Assembly (NCBI GenBank): GCA_934202735.1
Contig: CAKPYH010000001.1
Location: 276,383 to 340,382, forward strand
Origin: an uncultured Alphaproteobacteria bacterium
Lineage (GTDB): Bacteria > Pseudomonadota > Alphaproteobacteria > CAAHEQ01 > UBA3637
Length of the DNA stretch: 64,000 nucleotides
Direction: 5' to 3'
Shown one piece after another: positions 6,883 to 16,354 of this stretch; the first letter of the stretch is position 1; each line of letters begins with the position of its first letter. Below the pieces are notes generated by a model. That model did no database searches and was not told where the DNA came from. It saw only the letters and a list, made by a program, of their open reading frames with translations. Position numbers and translations under genes: made by a program.

Positions 6883-7103
6883 TGTTTCCTCGCTTGTTTC
6901 TTCCGGTGGTGAGTTGTAGAGCCCGATGTATGACCGGCACCGGCGCGGTCGGAATCGGTTGGGGCGTGTGCCCCGTGTTGGCACATATCACATGTGTGAT
7001 GATGACGTTTCATCTGGCGTTGCAACCATTCACGCGTTTTCTTGAACGGTAATAACAACGCAATCAATACAGCCACAGTCGCACAAAAAGGACATGGACA
7101 CAT
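6879..7103 (-). CDS. Small Cys/His-motif membrane-anchored protein
   Basis: 74 residues, with a GGAGAA ribosome-binding site. Starts MCPCPFC, continues as a short hydrophobic helix (ATVAVLIALLLPF), then a basic segment and an HHHTCDMCQH motif with many His residues. The CPxxC and CxxC/His clusters suggest metal binding; the function is unknown. Its stop overlaps the cyclophilin start, and it begins 1 nt after the upstream gene's stop, so it belongs to the operon. Translation signals and coupling support a real gene. Confidence 0.6.
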   Translation of the reverse strand: MCPCPFCATVAVLIALLLPFKKTREWLQRQMKRHHHTCDMCQHGAHAPTDSDRAGAGHTSGSTTHHRKKQARKQ

Positions 7104-7104
7104 C

Positions 7105-7866
7105 TTAATGATTCTCCTTTCTTAAATTATGCCGAAATAAAACGGCCGTATAAACAGATGTAAACATCATCAAACACAAGGCAGATATGCCCGGAATGAC
7201 AAACCAGAGCAAGCCTATCAGTCCCAAAAATATGGGTATAAAGCTGTTCCTGATGGTTAAATTCCGGCTTGTTTTTGTCGTCAAAAGGTTTTTTGTTTGT
7301 TGAAAAAATGCTCTTATCAGGTACCATACGCATATCGGGATGGTGAGTACACTACCTATCATCAAGGGCAGTAAGCGCAACGGGATATTGAGTCCTACAA
7401 AGCCGATTAAACTTAAAGCCAGCCAAACTTTATTTTTAGGCAAAATATAAGAAAATAAAAACACAAAAGGAAAAACAAACACTGCCGCAACACATTGAAA
7501 AATACGAAATCCTGGAGTCGTATACAAGGTGTCTAAAACCAGGTTGATACGGTTGAAAAGCGTATTCGGAACGCATTGATTATGTTTGTTGTTGAAACGG
7601 TTGGGACACACCTTGGAACAATTGGAAAATTGATTGTATAGAGAAACCTTTGCCGTTGTATCGCAAGAAGCACACTGCCCCCGCCATGTTCCGCTACCGG
7701 ATTGTCCCGGCCGGCAATCCGCTTCGCCTTTTTGACATAGCTCCCATTGCCATAACGGTTTATCGGCAGGACATGGAACAAGAGAATCTTGGGGCGGAAG
7801 CCTGGTAGATACAGCCTCCGCACTGATAGATAAGAACAACAATAGAATGAAAAAGGCAATCTTCAT
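7105..7866 (-). CDS. Cys-rich exported multi-pass membrane protein
   Basis: 253 residues. Signal peptide (MKIAFFILLLFLSISAEA), then a periplasmic region of about 100 residues containing around ten cysteines (for example CPADKP, CQKGEADC, CASC, CSKVCPNRF), then four to five hydrophobic segments to the C-terminus. The start codon overlaps the gyrA stop (ATGA). No family recognised. The Cys-rich head followed by membrane helices could be a receptor-like or redox-linked envelope protein; this is inference. Confidence 0.7.
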   Translation of the reverse strand: MKIAFFILLLFLSISAEAVSTRLPPQDSLVPCPADKPLWQWELCQKGEADCRPGQSGSGTWRGQCASCDTTAKVSLYNQFSNCSKVCPNRFNNKHNQCVPNTLFNRINLVLDTLYTTPGFRIFQCVAAVFVFPFVFLFSYILPKNKVWLALSLIGFVGLNIPLRLLPLMIGSVLTIPICVWYLIRAFFQQTKNLLTTKTSRNLTIRNSFIPIFLGLIGLLWFVIPGISALCLMMFTSVYTAVLFRHNLRKENH

Positions 7867-10625
7867 TCATTTCCCTGTACAGTGTCTGTTGTGGTTTCGT
7901 CCGCCGTTTCTTCCGCGGTTTCGTCATCACCAATGTCGGTAATGCAGGTGGCCGAAACAACCTTTTCATCCTTGCCCAGTCGGAACAAAATCACGCCCAT
8001 CGTGGATCGGCCCGCAATCCGAATGTCATCGGTCCGCATACGAATCAGTTGCCCGCCGTCCGTCACCAACATAATGTGCGACCCGGCCGGAACAGGCATA
8101 GAGGCGACCACATCGGCCGCCCGCTTGCCTTCGTCTGTCTTGATATTCGTCACGCCTTGGGTTCCGCGGGAAGTAATGCGGTACTCATAGGCACTGGACC
8201 GCTTGCCGTAACCGGCGGCCGTCAAAGTTAAAATGAACTCTTCTTCCGCGGCCATTTTGTCAAACTCGTCCGGTGCTAAAACCGTAGCGGTTGTTGTCGG
8301 TGTATCGGGGGTGTCGCCGTCATCGGTCAGGCCCTCCGCCCGCCGCCGTGCCGCCGATTCTTTTAAGTAGGCATCCCGTTTGTCCATGTCGGCCTTGGCA
8401 TGACGAATGACAGACAAAGAAATCACGGCATCACCCGCGGCTAACTTCATGCCCCGCACACCGGTGGAAGCCCGCGATTCAAACACACGTACATCGGCCA
8501 CAGGGAAGCGGACACATTTACCCCCCTTGGCGGCCAACAGAACATCGTCATCGTCCGAGCAAATGGCAACCCCGATCAGGCGATCGCCGTCATCTAACTT
8601 CATGGCGATTTTCCCGTTTTGGTTCACACGCCAGAAATCGGACAAGCGATTGCGGCGGACACTGCCGCTGGCCGTTGCAAACATAACGGTCAGGTTTTGA
8701 CAGGCCTCTTCCGTTTCGGGTAATGTTAAAATGGTGGTAATGGTTTCACCTTGCTCTAACGGCAACAGATTGATCAAGGCTTTACCCAAAGATTGCGGTG
8801 TCCCTTCGGGCAGACGATACGTCTTCATCTTGTACACAATCCCGCGGGAAGAGAAGAATAACAACGGACTGTGCGTACAGGCCACAAACAGATTCGCCAC
8901 CGAATCTTCATCGCGGGTGCTCATGCCCGAACGGCCTTTGCCCCCCCGATTCTGCGCCCGATAGGTGTTTAACGCAACCCGCTTGATATAGCCGGTGTTG
9001 GTTACCGTAACGACCATATTTTCACGGGGGATTAAATCTTCCATATCTTGTTCAAACTCGGCATCTTCAATCGTGGTCCGCCGCGCATCGGGATATTGTG
9101 CTTTTAAGGTTTCAAACTCGGTCCGAATAATCGCCATGATTTTTTCACGGCTGGACAACGTGGCCAAATAACCTTTAATCAAAGCGGCTAAATCATTTAC
9201 TTCCGCGTGAATCTTATCGCGTTCCAAGCCGGTTAAACGGTTCAATTTCAAATCCAAAATGGCTTTGGCCTGGGCATCGGACAGCATATAAACACCGTTC
9301 TCCACTTTGCGATCCGGCTCATCAATCAACAAAATCAAAGATTCTACGTCCCGGGCTTCCCACCGTGTCTCCATCAAGCGGGTTTTGGCCGTTTGCGGAT
9401 CCGGGGCCGTTTTAATCATCTCAATCACGCGATCCAAATTGGCGACAGCAATGGCCAACCCCACCAAAACATGCGCCCGATCGCGCGCTTTGTTCAAGTC
9501 AAAGACCGTTCGCCGCCGCACCACTTCTTCCCGGAACGCCACAAACGCGTCAATCATCTGCTTCAAGGTCATCAATTCCGGTCGCCCGTGATTCAGGGCC
9601 AGCATGTTCATACCGAAACTGGTCTGCAAGGGCGTATATTTATACAGTTGATTTAACACCACTTCCGGGAAAGCGTCTTTTTTCAATTCAATCACAACCC
9701 GAACACCTTGCCGATCCGATTCATCGCGCAGGTCGGATATGCCGTCAATGACTTTGTCTTTGACCAGTTGGGCAATTTTAACGATCATTTCGGCTTTGTT
9801 GACCTGATACGGGATTTCGGAAACGATAATGGCGTTTTTGTCTTTCTTGATTTCTTCAATGGTACAACGGCCCCGCATAATAACGGATCCGCGCCCGGTG
9901 GTGTAGGCCGATCGAGCCCCGCCACGGCCCAAAATAATCCCGCCTGTCGGAAAGTCCGGAGCCGGTACATAAGCCATCAGTTCTTCGTTGGTAATATCCG
10001 GCTTGTCAATCGTGGCAATACAGGCGGACAAAACTTCCCCCATGTTGTGCGGCGGGATATTGGTGGCCATACCGACCGCAATACCGCCCGATCCGTTGAC
10101 CAGCAGGTTTGGAAACTTGGCCGGCAAAACATCGGGTTCCTGACATGTTTCATCATAGTTCGGACGGAAATCAACCGTATCCCGATCAATATCTTCCAAT
10201 AACCAATGGGCCGTTTGGGCCAAGCGGGCTTCGGTATACCGCATCGCGGCGGCTTTATCCCCGTCCATAGACCCGAAGTTGCCCTGGGAATCAATCAACG
10301 GTACCCGCATGGAAAAGGTTTGCGCCATACGCACCATAGCTTCATAAATGGAACTGTCGCCATGGGGGTGGTATTTACCCATCACGTCCCCGACAATACG
10401 GGCGGATTTGCGGAAAGGCTTGTTATAATCGTACCCGTTTTCATTCATGCTGAACAAAATACGCCGGTGAACGGGTTTTAACCCATCGCGGACATCGGGT
10501 AAAGCCCGGGCGACAATCACACTCATGGCATAGTCCAAATAAGACTTGCGCATTTCTTCTTCTATGGCCGTCGGTAATACGTCTACAACGCCCGTAGTAA
10601 TGGCGGTTTCATTCATTTCTGTCAT
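7863..10625 (-). CDS. gyrA: DNA gyrase subunit A
   Basis: 920 residues, in the GyrA size range. The catalytic tyrosine is Tyr130 in AAMRYTEARLAQ. The quinolone-determining region reads HPHGDSSIYEAMVRMAQ, with Ser91 and Glu95 at the positions of E. coli Ser83 and Asp87, so no classic resistance change at 83 is seen. The GyrA box QNRGGKG at about 558-564 separates it from ParC and predicts negative supercoiling by the GyrA2GyrB2 enzyme. A charged Thr/Asp-rich insertion lies at about 765-790 and an acidic tail at the end. It heads a leftward operon of five genes with overlapping start/stop codons, an unusual set of partners for gyrA. Confidence 0.98.
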   Translation of the reverse strand: MTEMNETAITTGVVDVLPTAIEEEMRKSYLDYAMSVIVARALPDVRDGLKPVHRRILFSMNENGYDYNKPFRKSARIVGDVMGKYHPHGDSSIYEAMVRMAQTFSMRVPLIDSQGNFGSMDGDKAAAMRYTEARLAQTAHWLLEDIDRDTVDFRPNYDETCQEPDVLPAKFPNLLVNGSGGIAVGMATNIPPHNMGEVLSACIATIDKPDITNEELMAYVPAPDFPTGGIILGRGGARSAYTTGRGSVIMRGRCTIEEIKKDKNAIIVSEIPYQVNKAEMIVKIAQLVKDKVIDGISDLRDESDRQGVRVVIELKKDAFPEVVLNQLYKYTPLQTSFGMNMLALNHGRPELMTLKQMIDAFVAFREEVVRRRTVFDLNKARDRAHVLVGLAIAVANLDRVIEMIKTAPDPQTAKTRLMETRWEARDVESLILLIDEPDRKVENGVYMLSDAQAKAILDLKLNRLTGLERDKIHAEVNDLAALIKGYLATLSSREKIMAIIRTEFETLKAQYPDARRTTIEDAEFEQDMEDLIPRENMVVTVTNTGYIKRVALNTYRAQNRGGKGRSGMSTRDEDSVANLFVACTHSPLLFFSSRGIVYKMKTYRLPEGTPQSLGKALINLLPLEQGETITTILTLPETEEACQNLTVMFATASGSVRRNRLSDFWRVNQNGKIAMKLDDGDRLIGVAICSDDDDVLLAAKGGKCVRFPVADVRVFESRASTGVRGMKLAAGDAVISLSVIRHAKADMDKRDAYLKESAARRRAEGLTDDGDTPDTPTTTATVLAPDEFDKMAAEEEFILTLTAAGYGKRSSAYEYRITSRGTQGVTNIKTDEGKRAADVVASMPVPAGSHIMLVTDGGQLIRMRTDDIRIAGRSTMGVILFRLGKDEKVVSATCITDIGDDETAEETADETTTDTVQGNE

Positions 10626-10829
10626 CTTGTTATCCTTTACTTATCGGTTATTTTTTATACCTGTCAGACTAGCATTTTTTTACCGTTCGTGCAAGCAAAA
10701 AACACATTTTTAAGTGCTTTTTTTGTATTTTGGAGTGAGGGCTCTGGTATTTCGGCAAAAAGAACATATATAAACCGTATCGGCGATCGGCGACACGGGC
10801 GTTTGGTCGGCTTAAACAAAGGAAGACAG

Positions 10830-11039
10830 ATGATCACGAATACGGCTTTAATGGAAAGGCATTGCTTGGAACATCGGTTGATGTCCTGCCTGCGCGGTCG
10901 GGATAAAAAACCGGTCCGGGAAATCAAAATTATGACAACACGGTTGATTAAACACTACCTGATGACGGGGGAAACGGAAATTCCACCGGAAATTCATGGC
11001 TGGATCAATGCCGTGTTGGACGATATGGTACGCACCTAG
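10830..11039 (+). CDS. Hypothetical small protein
   Basis: 69 residues from an ATG preceded by AAAGGAAG. Rich in Arg, His and Met, predicted mostly helical (MERHCLEHRLMSCLRGRD and EIKIMTTRLIKHYLMTGE). The upstream open frame has no start signals. It lies convergent to argS with 10 nt between the stops and divergent from gyrA. No family recognised; a small regulatory or nucleic-acid-binding role is possible but unsupported. Confidence 0.5.
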   Translation: MITNTALMERHCLEHRLMSCLRGRDKKPVREIKIMTTRLIKHYLMTGETEIPPEIHGWINAVLDDMVRT

Positions 11040-11049
11040 GAACCCGATA

Positions 11050-12813
11050 CTACATTTTGTCCGGAACGGTCAGGCCTAACACATCGGCTATCGTTGATGC
11101 GACATGCAAAGTGTACTTCGTCAACGTTAAACGCGATTTTTGTGTTTCGGGATCGGCCCCCTTGATGGGGCAGTCATGATAAAACAGGTTGAAATCCTGG
11201 GCCAATTTGAACAAGTAGTCCGCCAAGACATGCGGAGCCCGATTGTCATAGGCCGTTTGAACCGAATCCGGCAAAGCGTACAGGCGTAATAACAGGTGCC
11301 GTTCGGCCGGATCCGTGATACGGACAGCATCATCGGGACTTAACGTTGCCGTTGCCTGCATTTTCGCCAAGACAGATTTCATACGTACCATGGCATAAAG
11401 CAGGTAAGGTCCCGTTTTGCCTTCGGTACTGGTCAACTTGTCTTCGTCAAAGATATAATTCTTCATGCGTTCGTTGCTTAAATCGGCAAACTTTAAGGCG
11501 GATACACCGACAATGTGTGCAATTTTATCTTGCTCGGCCGGTGTCAAGTCGCGTCCCATTTCGCCCGCTTCCATTTTTTTGCGGGCGGCCCGAACCGCGG
11601 TATCAATCAAATAGCGTAAAGTCGGGATTCCTCCGTCACGGGTTTTGAACGGCTTGTTATCCGTCCCGTTGATGGTGCCAAATCCCAAGTGTTCCAGTGA
11701 GACACCATCGGCCAAGCCGATTTTACGGGCCCCGGTAAATACTTGCTCAAAGTGCAGGGCTTGTCGGGTATCCACCACATATAAAATGGCATCCGGATGA
11801 AACTCGTCCATGCGTTCTTCAATCGTGGCCAGGTCCGTTGCGGCGTACATGACGGCTCCGTCTGATTTGACCATAATCAAAGGCGGCAGATCGTTCCCGC
11901 TTTTGGCCTGACCCAAGGGGATAATTTCGGCCCCTTGATCCGGAATAATCGTCCCGTTGGCCCGCAGGCGCTTGATCATCGCCCACAGGCGATCATGCAC
12001 ATGACTTTCCCCGCGCCACAGGTCAAAAGAAACACCCAGCTCATCATATAAACGCCGAATGTCCGCCACCGACAGGCGTACGAAATGTTCCCATAAAGCC
12101 CGATATCCGGGGTGGCCGTCTTGCAATAACCGGGTGCATGTATGGGCCCGTTCGGCAAAAGCGGGATCTTCTTTGGCCCGTTGACTGGCCAACGGATACA
12201 TAACTTCCAAATCATGTCCGGTAAAAGGGGCTTCGGCGGGATAATCCCCCGTGTGATTCGAATCAAAGTAGGGTAAGTCCGGTTGCCGATCTTGCAAGGC
12301 AGCTATCAACAGTCCCATGGGTTTGCCCCAGTCGCCCAAGTGAACATCAGCGATGGTTTTGTCTCCGACGAAAGCACAAATGCGTTTGACGGCTTCCCCG
12401 ATTAAAGCCGGTCGCAAATGACCGACATGCAAGGCTTTGGCGACGTTGGGTCCGCCATAATCTAAAAAGACTGTTTTGGGGGTATCAGGGCGTTCATAAC
12501 CGCACCGGGAATCCGCCAAAACAGGATAAACCAAATGGCCTAATGTCTCATCAGAAACCTGCATATTGATAAAGCCGGGGCCGTCCACGGATACTTTTTT
12601 GAAAAACGGATCGGCCCGCAACCGATCGGCCACTTTTTCGGCCAAAGCCCGCGGATTTTGATGAAGGGTTTTAGCCAGGGGCAGGGCTCCGTTCGCCTGA
12701 TAATCCCCGATGTCGGGCCGGTCGGACAAGCGGACCAACGTGTTGTCCGGCGGTAATCCCGCCGCTTGAAAGGCGGCTCCGACTTTGTCTTTAATTTGAT
12801 TTAATAAGTTCAT
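11050..12813 (-). CDS. argS: Arginine-tRNA ligase
   Basis: 587 residues, normal for ArgRS. N-terminal Add1 domain, then GPNVAKALHVGHLRPALIG with HVGH (residues 129-132) as the HIGH motif, and KTRDGG (about 390-395) in place of KMSKS, as typical for this enzyme. The C-terminal DALR anticodon-binding domain contains YLLYAMVRMKSV. It charges tRNA-Arg with arginine using ATP in the cytoplasm. Ribosome-binding site AAAGGAA. The upstream 211-residue gene is 56 nt away and probably cotranscribed. Confidence 0.97.
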   Translation of the reverse strand: MNLLNQIKDKVGAAFQAAGLPPDNTLVRLSDRPDIGDYQANGALPLAKTLHQNPRALAEKVADRLRADPFFKKVSVDGPGFINMQVSDETLGHLVYPVLADSRCGYERPDTPKTVFLDYGGPNVAKALHVGHLRPALIGEAVKRICAFVGDKTIADVHLGDWGKPMGLLIAALQDRQPDLPYFDSNHTGDYPAEAPFTGHDLEVMYPLASQRAKEDPAFAERAHTCTRLLQDGHPGYRALWEHFVRLSVADIRRLYDELGVSFDLWRGESHVHDRLWAMIKRLRANGTIIPDQGAEIIPLGQAKSGNDLPPLIMVKSDGAVMYAATDLATIEERMDEFHPDAILYVVDTRQALHFEQVFTGARKIGLADGVSLEHLGFGTINGTDNKPFKTRDGGIPTLRYLIDTAVRAARKKMEAGEMGRDLTPAEQDKIAHIVGVSALKFADLSNERMKNYIFDEDKLTSTEGKTGPYLLYAMVRMKSVLAKMQATATLSPDDAVRITDPAERHLLLRLYALPDSVQTAYDNRAPHVLADYLFKLAQDFNLFYHDCPIKGADPETQKSRLTLTKYTLHVASTIADVLGLTVPDKM

Positions 12814-12869
12814 GTGATATTCCTTTCATCGGGACCGTTGCGGCCCCTTGTTCTTTATCCCTATAAATG

Positions 12870-13505
12870 TTATCCCTTTAATGTCCGTAAAAAAGCGGCC
12901 AATCGGTCGTTTTCCGCCTGGGCCTGCGATGGCGTTAAAATGACTTTTCCCGTTGCGTCTTTGGTTTGAATCGGAGAAAAATAAGCCGGATGAGAAGTTA
13001 AAACCTCCCATGCTTTGTCTTCGTCACGCCGCATCATTTTGAAGTATGTTTTAATCAACCGTTCGGCATCCACATGAAATTTGCCTTGTTTCACGGCGTT
13101 GGCATAATGGGCAATCATGTTTTGCACATTGTTTTCATAATCCGTGATTTGATCCATCAAAGCTTGCTCTTTTTGATGTAATTCCGTCCCTTTTTGGGCC
13201 AATTTTTCATCTTCTATATCCAGGCATAATTCCAAATAATCCAACAACAATTCGCGCCAAAAGGGCTGATTATGATAATTTTTCTGGACCGCTTGTACCC
13301 GCTCCGCAAAGGGAATGGCCCCGATATCGCGATGTCCCGTCAGGTAAGAAGCCAGGGCATTCAGTTCAACCAACGCGCGATCAACGGGGAACTCGGCCAT
13401 GCCGATTTGATTGATGTCAATTCCTAAATCAGGGGCCCCGTTCAGCAGGTTTTTTTGTGTGTAAAACCGTTGATACAGTTGAAAAACAGATTCGGATGTG
13501 GACAT
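12870..13505 (-). CDS. Hypothetical soluble helical protein upstream of argS
   Basis: 211 residues with a strong AAGGAG ribosome-binding site. The centre (about residues 85-140) is coiled-coil-like (EDEKLAQKGTELHQKEQALM); no signal peptide or membrane segment. The C-terminal half contains RLIKTYFKMMRRDEDKAWEVL. I do not recognise a family. It is the first gene of a unit with argS. Its promoter is divergent from that of the VirB6-like cluster. Confidence 0.6.
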   Translation of the reverse strand: MSTSESVFQLYQRFYTQKNLLNGAPDLGIDINQIGMAEFPVDRALVELNALASYLTGHRDIGAIPFAERVQAVQKNYHNQPFWRELLLDYLELCLDIEDEKLAQKGTELHQKEQALMDQITDYENNVQNMIAHYANAVKQGKFHVDAERLIKTYFKMMRRDEDKAWEVLTSHPAYFSPIQTKDATGKVILTPSQAQAENDRLAAFLRTLKG

Positions 13506-13538
13506 AAAATGCTCCTTGAAATGGTTATAATCGCCCTT

Positions 13539-13567
13539 ATTATAGCATTTTTTTTTGTAAAATCCAC
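13539..13567 (-). promoter_or_regulatory. Promoter for the 211-aa gene and argS
   Basis: Minus-strand TATAAT at 13539-13544, with TGGATT 17 nt upstream. The -10 is perfect, the -35 weak. It is back to back with the rightward promoter of the VirB6-like genes. Confidence 0.5.
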
Positions 13568-13576
13568 AAAAAAATG

Positions 13577-13604
13577 TTTACAACAATGAAAAAAGATGTA
13601 TACT
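13577..13604 (+). promoter_or_regulatory. Promoter of the VirB6-like cluster
   Basis: TTTACA, 16-nt spacer, TATACT, about 50 nt before the first VirB6-like start codon. Confidence 0.55.
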
Positions 13605-13656
13605 GAAAGTAAGGATAGATGTATCTTGATATCATTTTTTTACAAAGGGGTGCCCA

Positions 13657-16332
13657 ATGACCGGTAAAATGCGTTCTTTTTTTAAGGTGTTCATGATTTT
13701 CGCCATTGTGATCGGTGTGGGCCTGGCGGTTGCTACCCCGGCAATGGCGGAAGCAAAAAATGATAAAGCCGATGCTAACATGAGTTATCAAGACGCCCTA
13801 GATTTTTGTAAAACAGCCGAATCAGATCCTGGTTCTTTGTTTATTCAAACAATGGATGCGTATGCTAGTGCTGAAAATGGGGGCGGATGTTGGTTTTGCG
13901 GTATTTTTGAGACGATTTTTGAAGCCATTAACAATATGGTGACCAGTTTATTTAATTCACTGGCCAAGGAATTCATTACTTTGATGGGTGTGGGAATCCT
14001 ATTCCTGTTGCTCTTCAAAGTGGGTAAGATGTTGGTGTCGCTTCAAGAAGTGGATGTTATGCAATTCTTGAATGATTTATTCAGGCCTTTGGGGCGGGCG
14101 ATTATTGCTACGGCCTTGTTGATGGCAACATTTGCCGCGGGCAGCAATACGATTTTTTCCATCCTGTTGGAGCCTATGTTGGATGTGTCATTAACATTGG
14201 GACAGGAAATTTTAGTGACCACTTTGAAAGGGGCGGATAGTTCAACGGCCTTTGGTATTGCCTATAATGCCAATACGCACGCCATCCTGAACGAAACGGG
14301 TAGTAACAGTAAGGTTCAGAAGATGGATCTATGTGCCGCTCAAGGCAGTCAGAAAGCCAGTGATGCTGATAAGAAAAAAGCTTTTTCGCCACAGTTGAAA
14401 GCTCGGATGCGTTGTTGGATGAATGAAGTGGCGGCATCCTTGATTATCGGAATGGGTATGGGGGCAACCCTGGTTTTTGAAGGGTTAGCTGAAATTTTAA
14501 GTGGCGGTGTCTCTATGACTTGCTCCGGGGTTATTATGATTATTGCGTTTTTTGCCATTTATGTTATGTTCCCGTTCAAAATGTTAGATGCTTTTGTGCG
14601 GTTGGCATTTACGTTATCCTTAACGCCCTTGTGGATTGTGCTGTGGGTTTTCCCGGCTACGGTAGAGTATACCAAAAAAGCTTGGAATATGTTTCTCAGT
14701 TCCTGCTTTTTGTTTGTAACTTTGTCAATTATGATTGCTTTAGGAATGGTATTGATGAACAGTGCCATGCAACCGCCAGAAGTGCGAGAAGCGGTTTTTA
14801 AATGTTTGGCAGCGGGATATCCATTTACAGCGACTGCATTGTTGTCGGTTGGTGGTCGCGTGATCATGAATACGATTTGTTTCTCTTTTATGGCGTGGTC
14901 GTTATTGGCCGCGGCCGAACCGTTGGTGAACTCATTCATTCCAACGGGCGGGTCCTTGAATATCGGGGGCAGTGTGGCATCTAATGTGGCCAAGTTGGGT
15001 ATGGTAGCCGGCAAGACGGCCCGCATGGTAGCCCCGGTGGCAGCCAAAGCCGGTGGTGCCGTTTTAGGGGGAGCATTGCGGGGTGGCGGTGCGGCCCTGG
15101 GCAAATTTAATGACGCATTGGCCAATGCCGGTGGGGCGCTTCCCAATAAGGCACAAAAGGCTTTACGTGCCTTGGGTACACCTTTGGGAAAAGGGTATAT
15201 GGATAGGGTGAACGGTACGGCTAAGCCGGACCTGAGCCATGTGGGGCAGGATACCGCGTCATTGACACCGGAAGCCGCGGCCACGGTGGGCACTCGGGCG
15301 GCCGAACGATCGTCGCGTATGGTAGCCATTACGGGTGAAAAAGGATTTAGAGGGCAACATCGTCGGTTGCGGAATATGATTCGGGACGGTAAGACCCCCG
15401 AAGAACGCAAATTGCTGACCGCTATGGCACAAGACTTGTTGCGTAAACGGAAAACGGCCGATGCCGGCAAAGTTGATCCGCGCCTGCAACGGGCGTTGAG
15501 TGATGAATACGCGCGTCAAGCCATTGCCAATAATCCGTTGGTGAAAGCCGAAAATCAACGGCGACAAGAGAACTTGGATAACCTGCGGGCTCAGGAAGAA
15601 CAACTGCGCAATAACAAGCATAAGACACCGCAGCAGGCCTATGACGAGGCTATGGCCCGTGCCAGAGAACTGAAACAGGCTGTTGTCAATGGGCAAATGG
15701 ATAGAGCAAATGCAATGTTGGCGGCTGATGCCGGCTTGAAAGATGTGTATAATGATGCTGTGGCGGGTAAGAGATTGTCCGCAGCGGCTTCTAAATACGC
15801 GAATGCGGCCCGTATACAAGCCCAAAACGAGAATACGCAGGAAACCTTGTCCAATACGCAAGCGCAAGAAACACTACAAAACGAATTGGCACGTGAAGGT
15901 GTCGGGTCGCATTATAATGCCCGGGGTGTTGAGCAAGTGGCAAATGTATCGGGCGTGGCCGAAAAATTGTCGGGTTTTGCCCAAGATATTGCGGCCATTG
16001 AAGCGGCTGCTCAAAATGCTAAAAGTCATACCGACTTCCGTGAACAGTTGGCCGGACGCGAATGGGCCGGCGGTATGGATGCTAAAACCATGGAACAGAT
16101 TGGAGATCGGCTGTATAATGCGAAAGGGAAAGGTATCTCTTATGAATATGCAACCAATGATGCTTTGAGTGGTTTTATGCGTCAGAATGGTTTGGATAAT
16201 GCGGCTGTTCGTGAAATGGTGCGTCAAGTGGCCGAAAGTGCGGCTAAAAACGTGATGAGTGGGCAGTTAACCGGATGTACGGCGGCTTTGGCCTTATTGC
16301 AAGCCGAAGTCAATAATATCCGACACGGGTAA
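13657..16332 (+). CDS. VirB6/TrbL-like membrane protein 1 (891 aa)
   Basis: Signal peptide (residues 1-31, ending PAMA), then a CWFCG motif (Cys78-Cys81) just before the first transmembrane helix. Several helices lie between about 105 and 450 and include the signature PLWIVLWVFPATVEYTKKAW, shared with the next two genes. After residue 470 there is a long Ala/Gly-, Arg- and Gln-rich hydrophilic tail with coiled-coil character. This layout matches the VirB6/TrbL channel subunits of type IV secretion systems, especially the extended rickettsial VirB6 proteins. Ribosome-binding site AAGGGG. It is first of three tandem paralogues. No VirB4, VirB8-VirB11 or VirD4 is in the window. Confidence 0.75.
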   Translation: MTGKMRSFFKVFMIFAIVIGVGLAVATPAMAEAKNDKADANMSYQDALDFCKTAESDPGSLFIQTMDAYASAENGGGCWFCGIFETIFEAINNMVTSLFNSLAKEFITLMGVGILFLLLFKVGKMLVSLQEVDVMQFLNDLFRPLGRAIIATALLMATFAAGSNTIFSILLEPMLDVSLTLGQEILVTTLKGADSSTAFGIAYNANTHAILNETGSNSKVQKMDLCAAQGSQKASDADKKKAFSPQLKARMRCWMNEVAASLIIGMGMGATLVFEGLAEILSGGVSMTCSGVIMIIAFFAIYVMFPFKMLDAFVRLAFTLSLTPLWIVLWVFPATVEYTKKAWNMFLSSCFLFVTLSIMIALGMVLMNSAMQPPEVREAVFKCLAAGYPFTATALLSVGGRVIMNTICFSFMAWSLLAAAEPLVNSFIPTGGSLNIGGSVASNVAKLGMVAGKTARMVAPVAAKAGGAVLGGALRGGGAALGKFNDALANAGGALPNKAQKALRALGTPLGKGYMDRVNGTAKPDLSHVGQDTASLTPEAAATVGTRAAERSSRMVAITGEKGFRGQHRRLRNMIRDGKTPEERKLLTAMAQDLLRKRKTADAGKVDPRLQRALSDEYARQAIANNPLVKAENQRRQENLDNLRAQEEQLRNNKHKTPQQAYDEAMARARELKQAVVNGQMDRANAMLAADAGLKDVYNDAVAGKRLSAAASKYANAARIQAQNENTQETLSNTQAQETLQNELAREGVGSHYNARGVEQVANVSGVAEKLSGFAQDIAAIEAAAQNAKSHTDFREQLAGREWAGGMDAKTMEQIGDRLYNAKGKGISYEYATNDALSGFMRQNGLDNAAVREMVRQVAESAAKNVMSGQLTGCTAALALLQAEVNNIRHG

Positions 16333-16354
16333 GTATCGGTCAGTGGGGGTCGGC

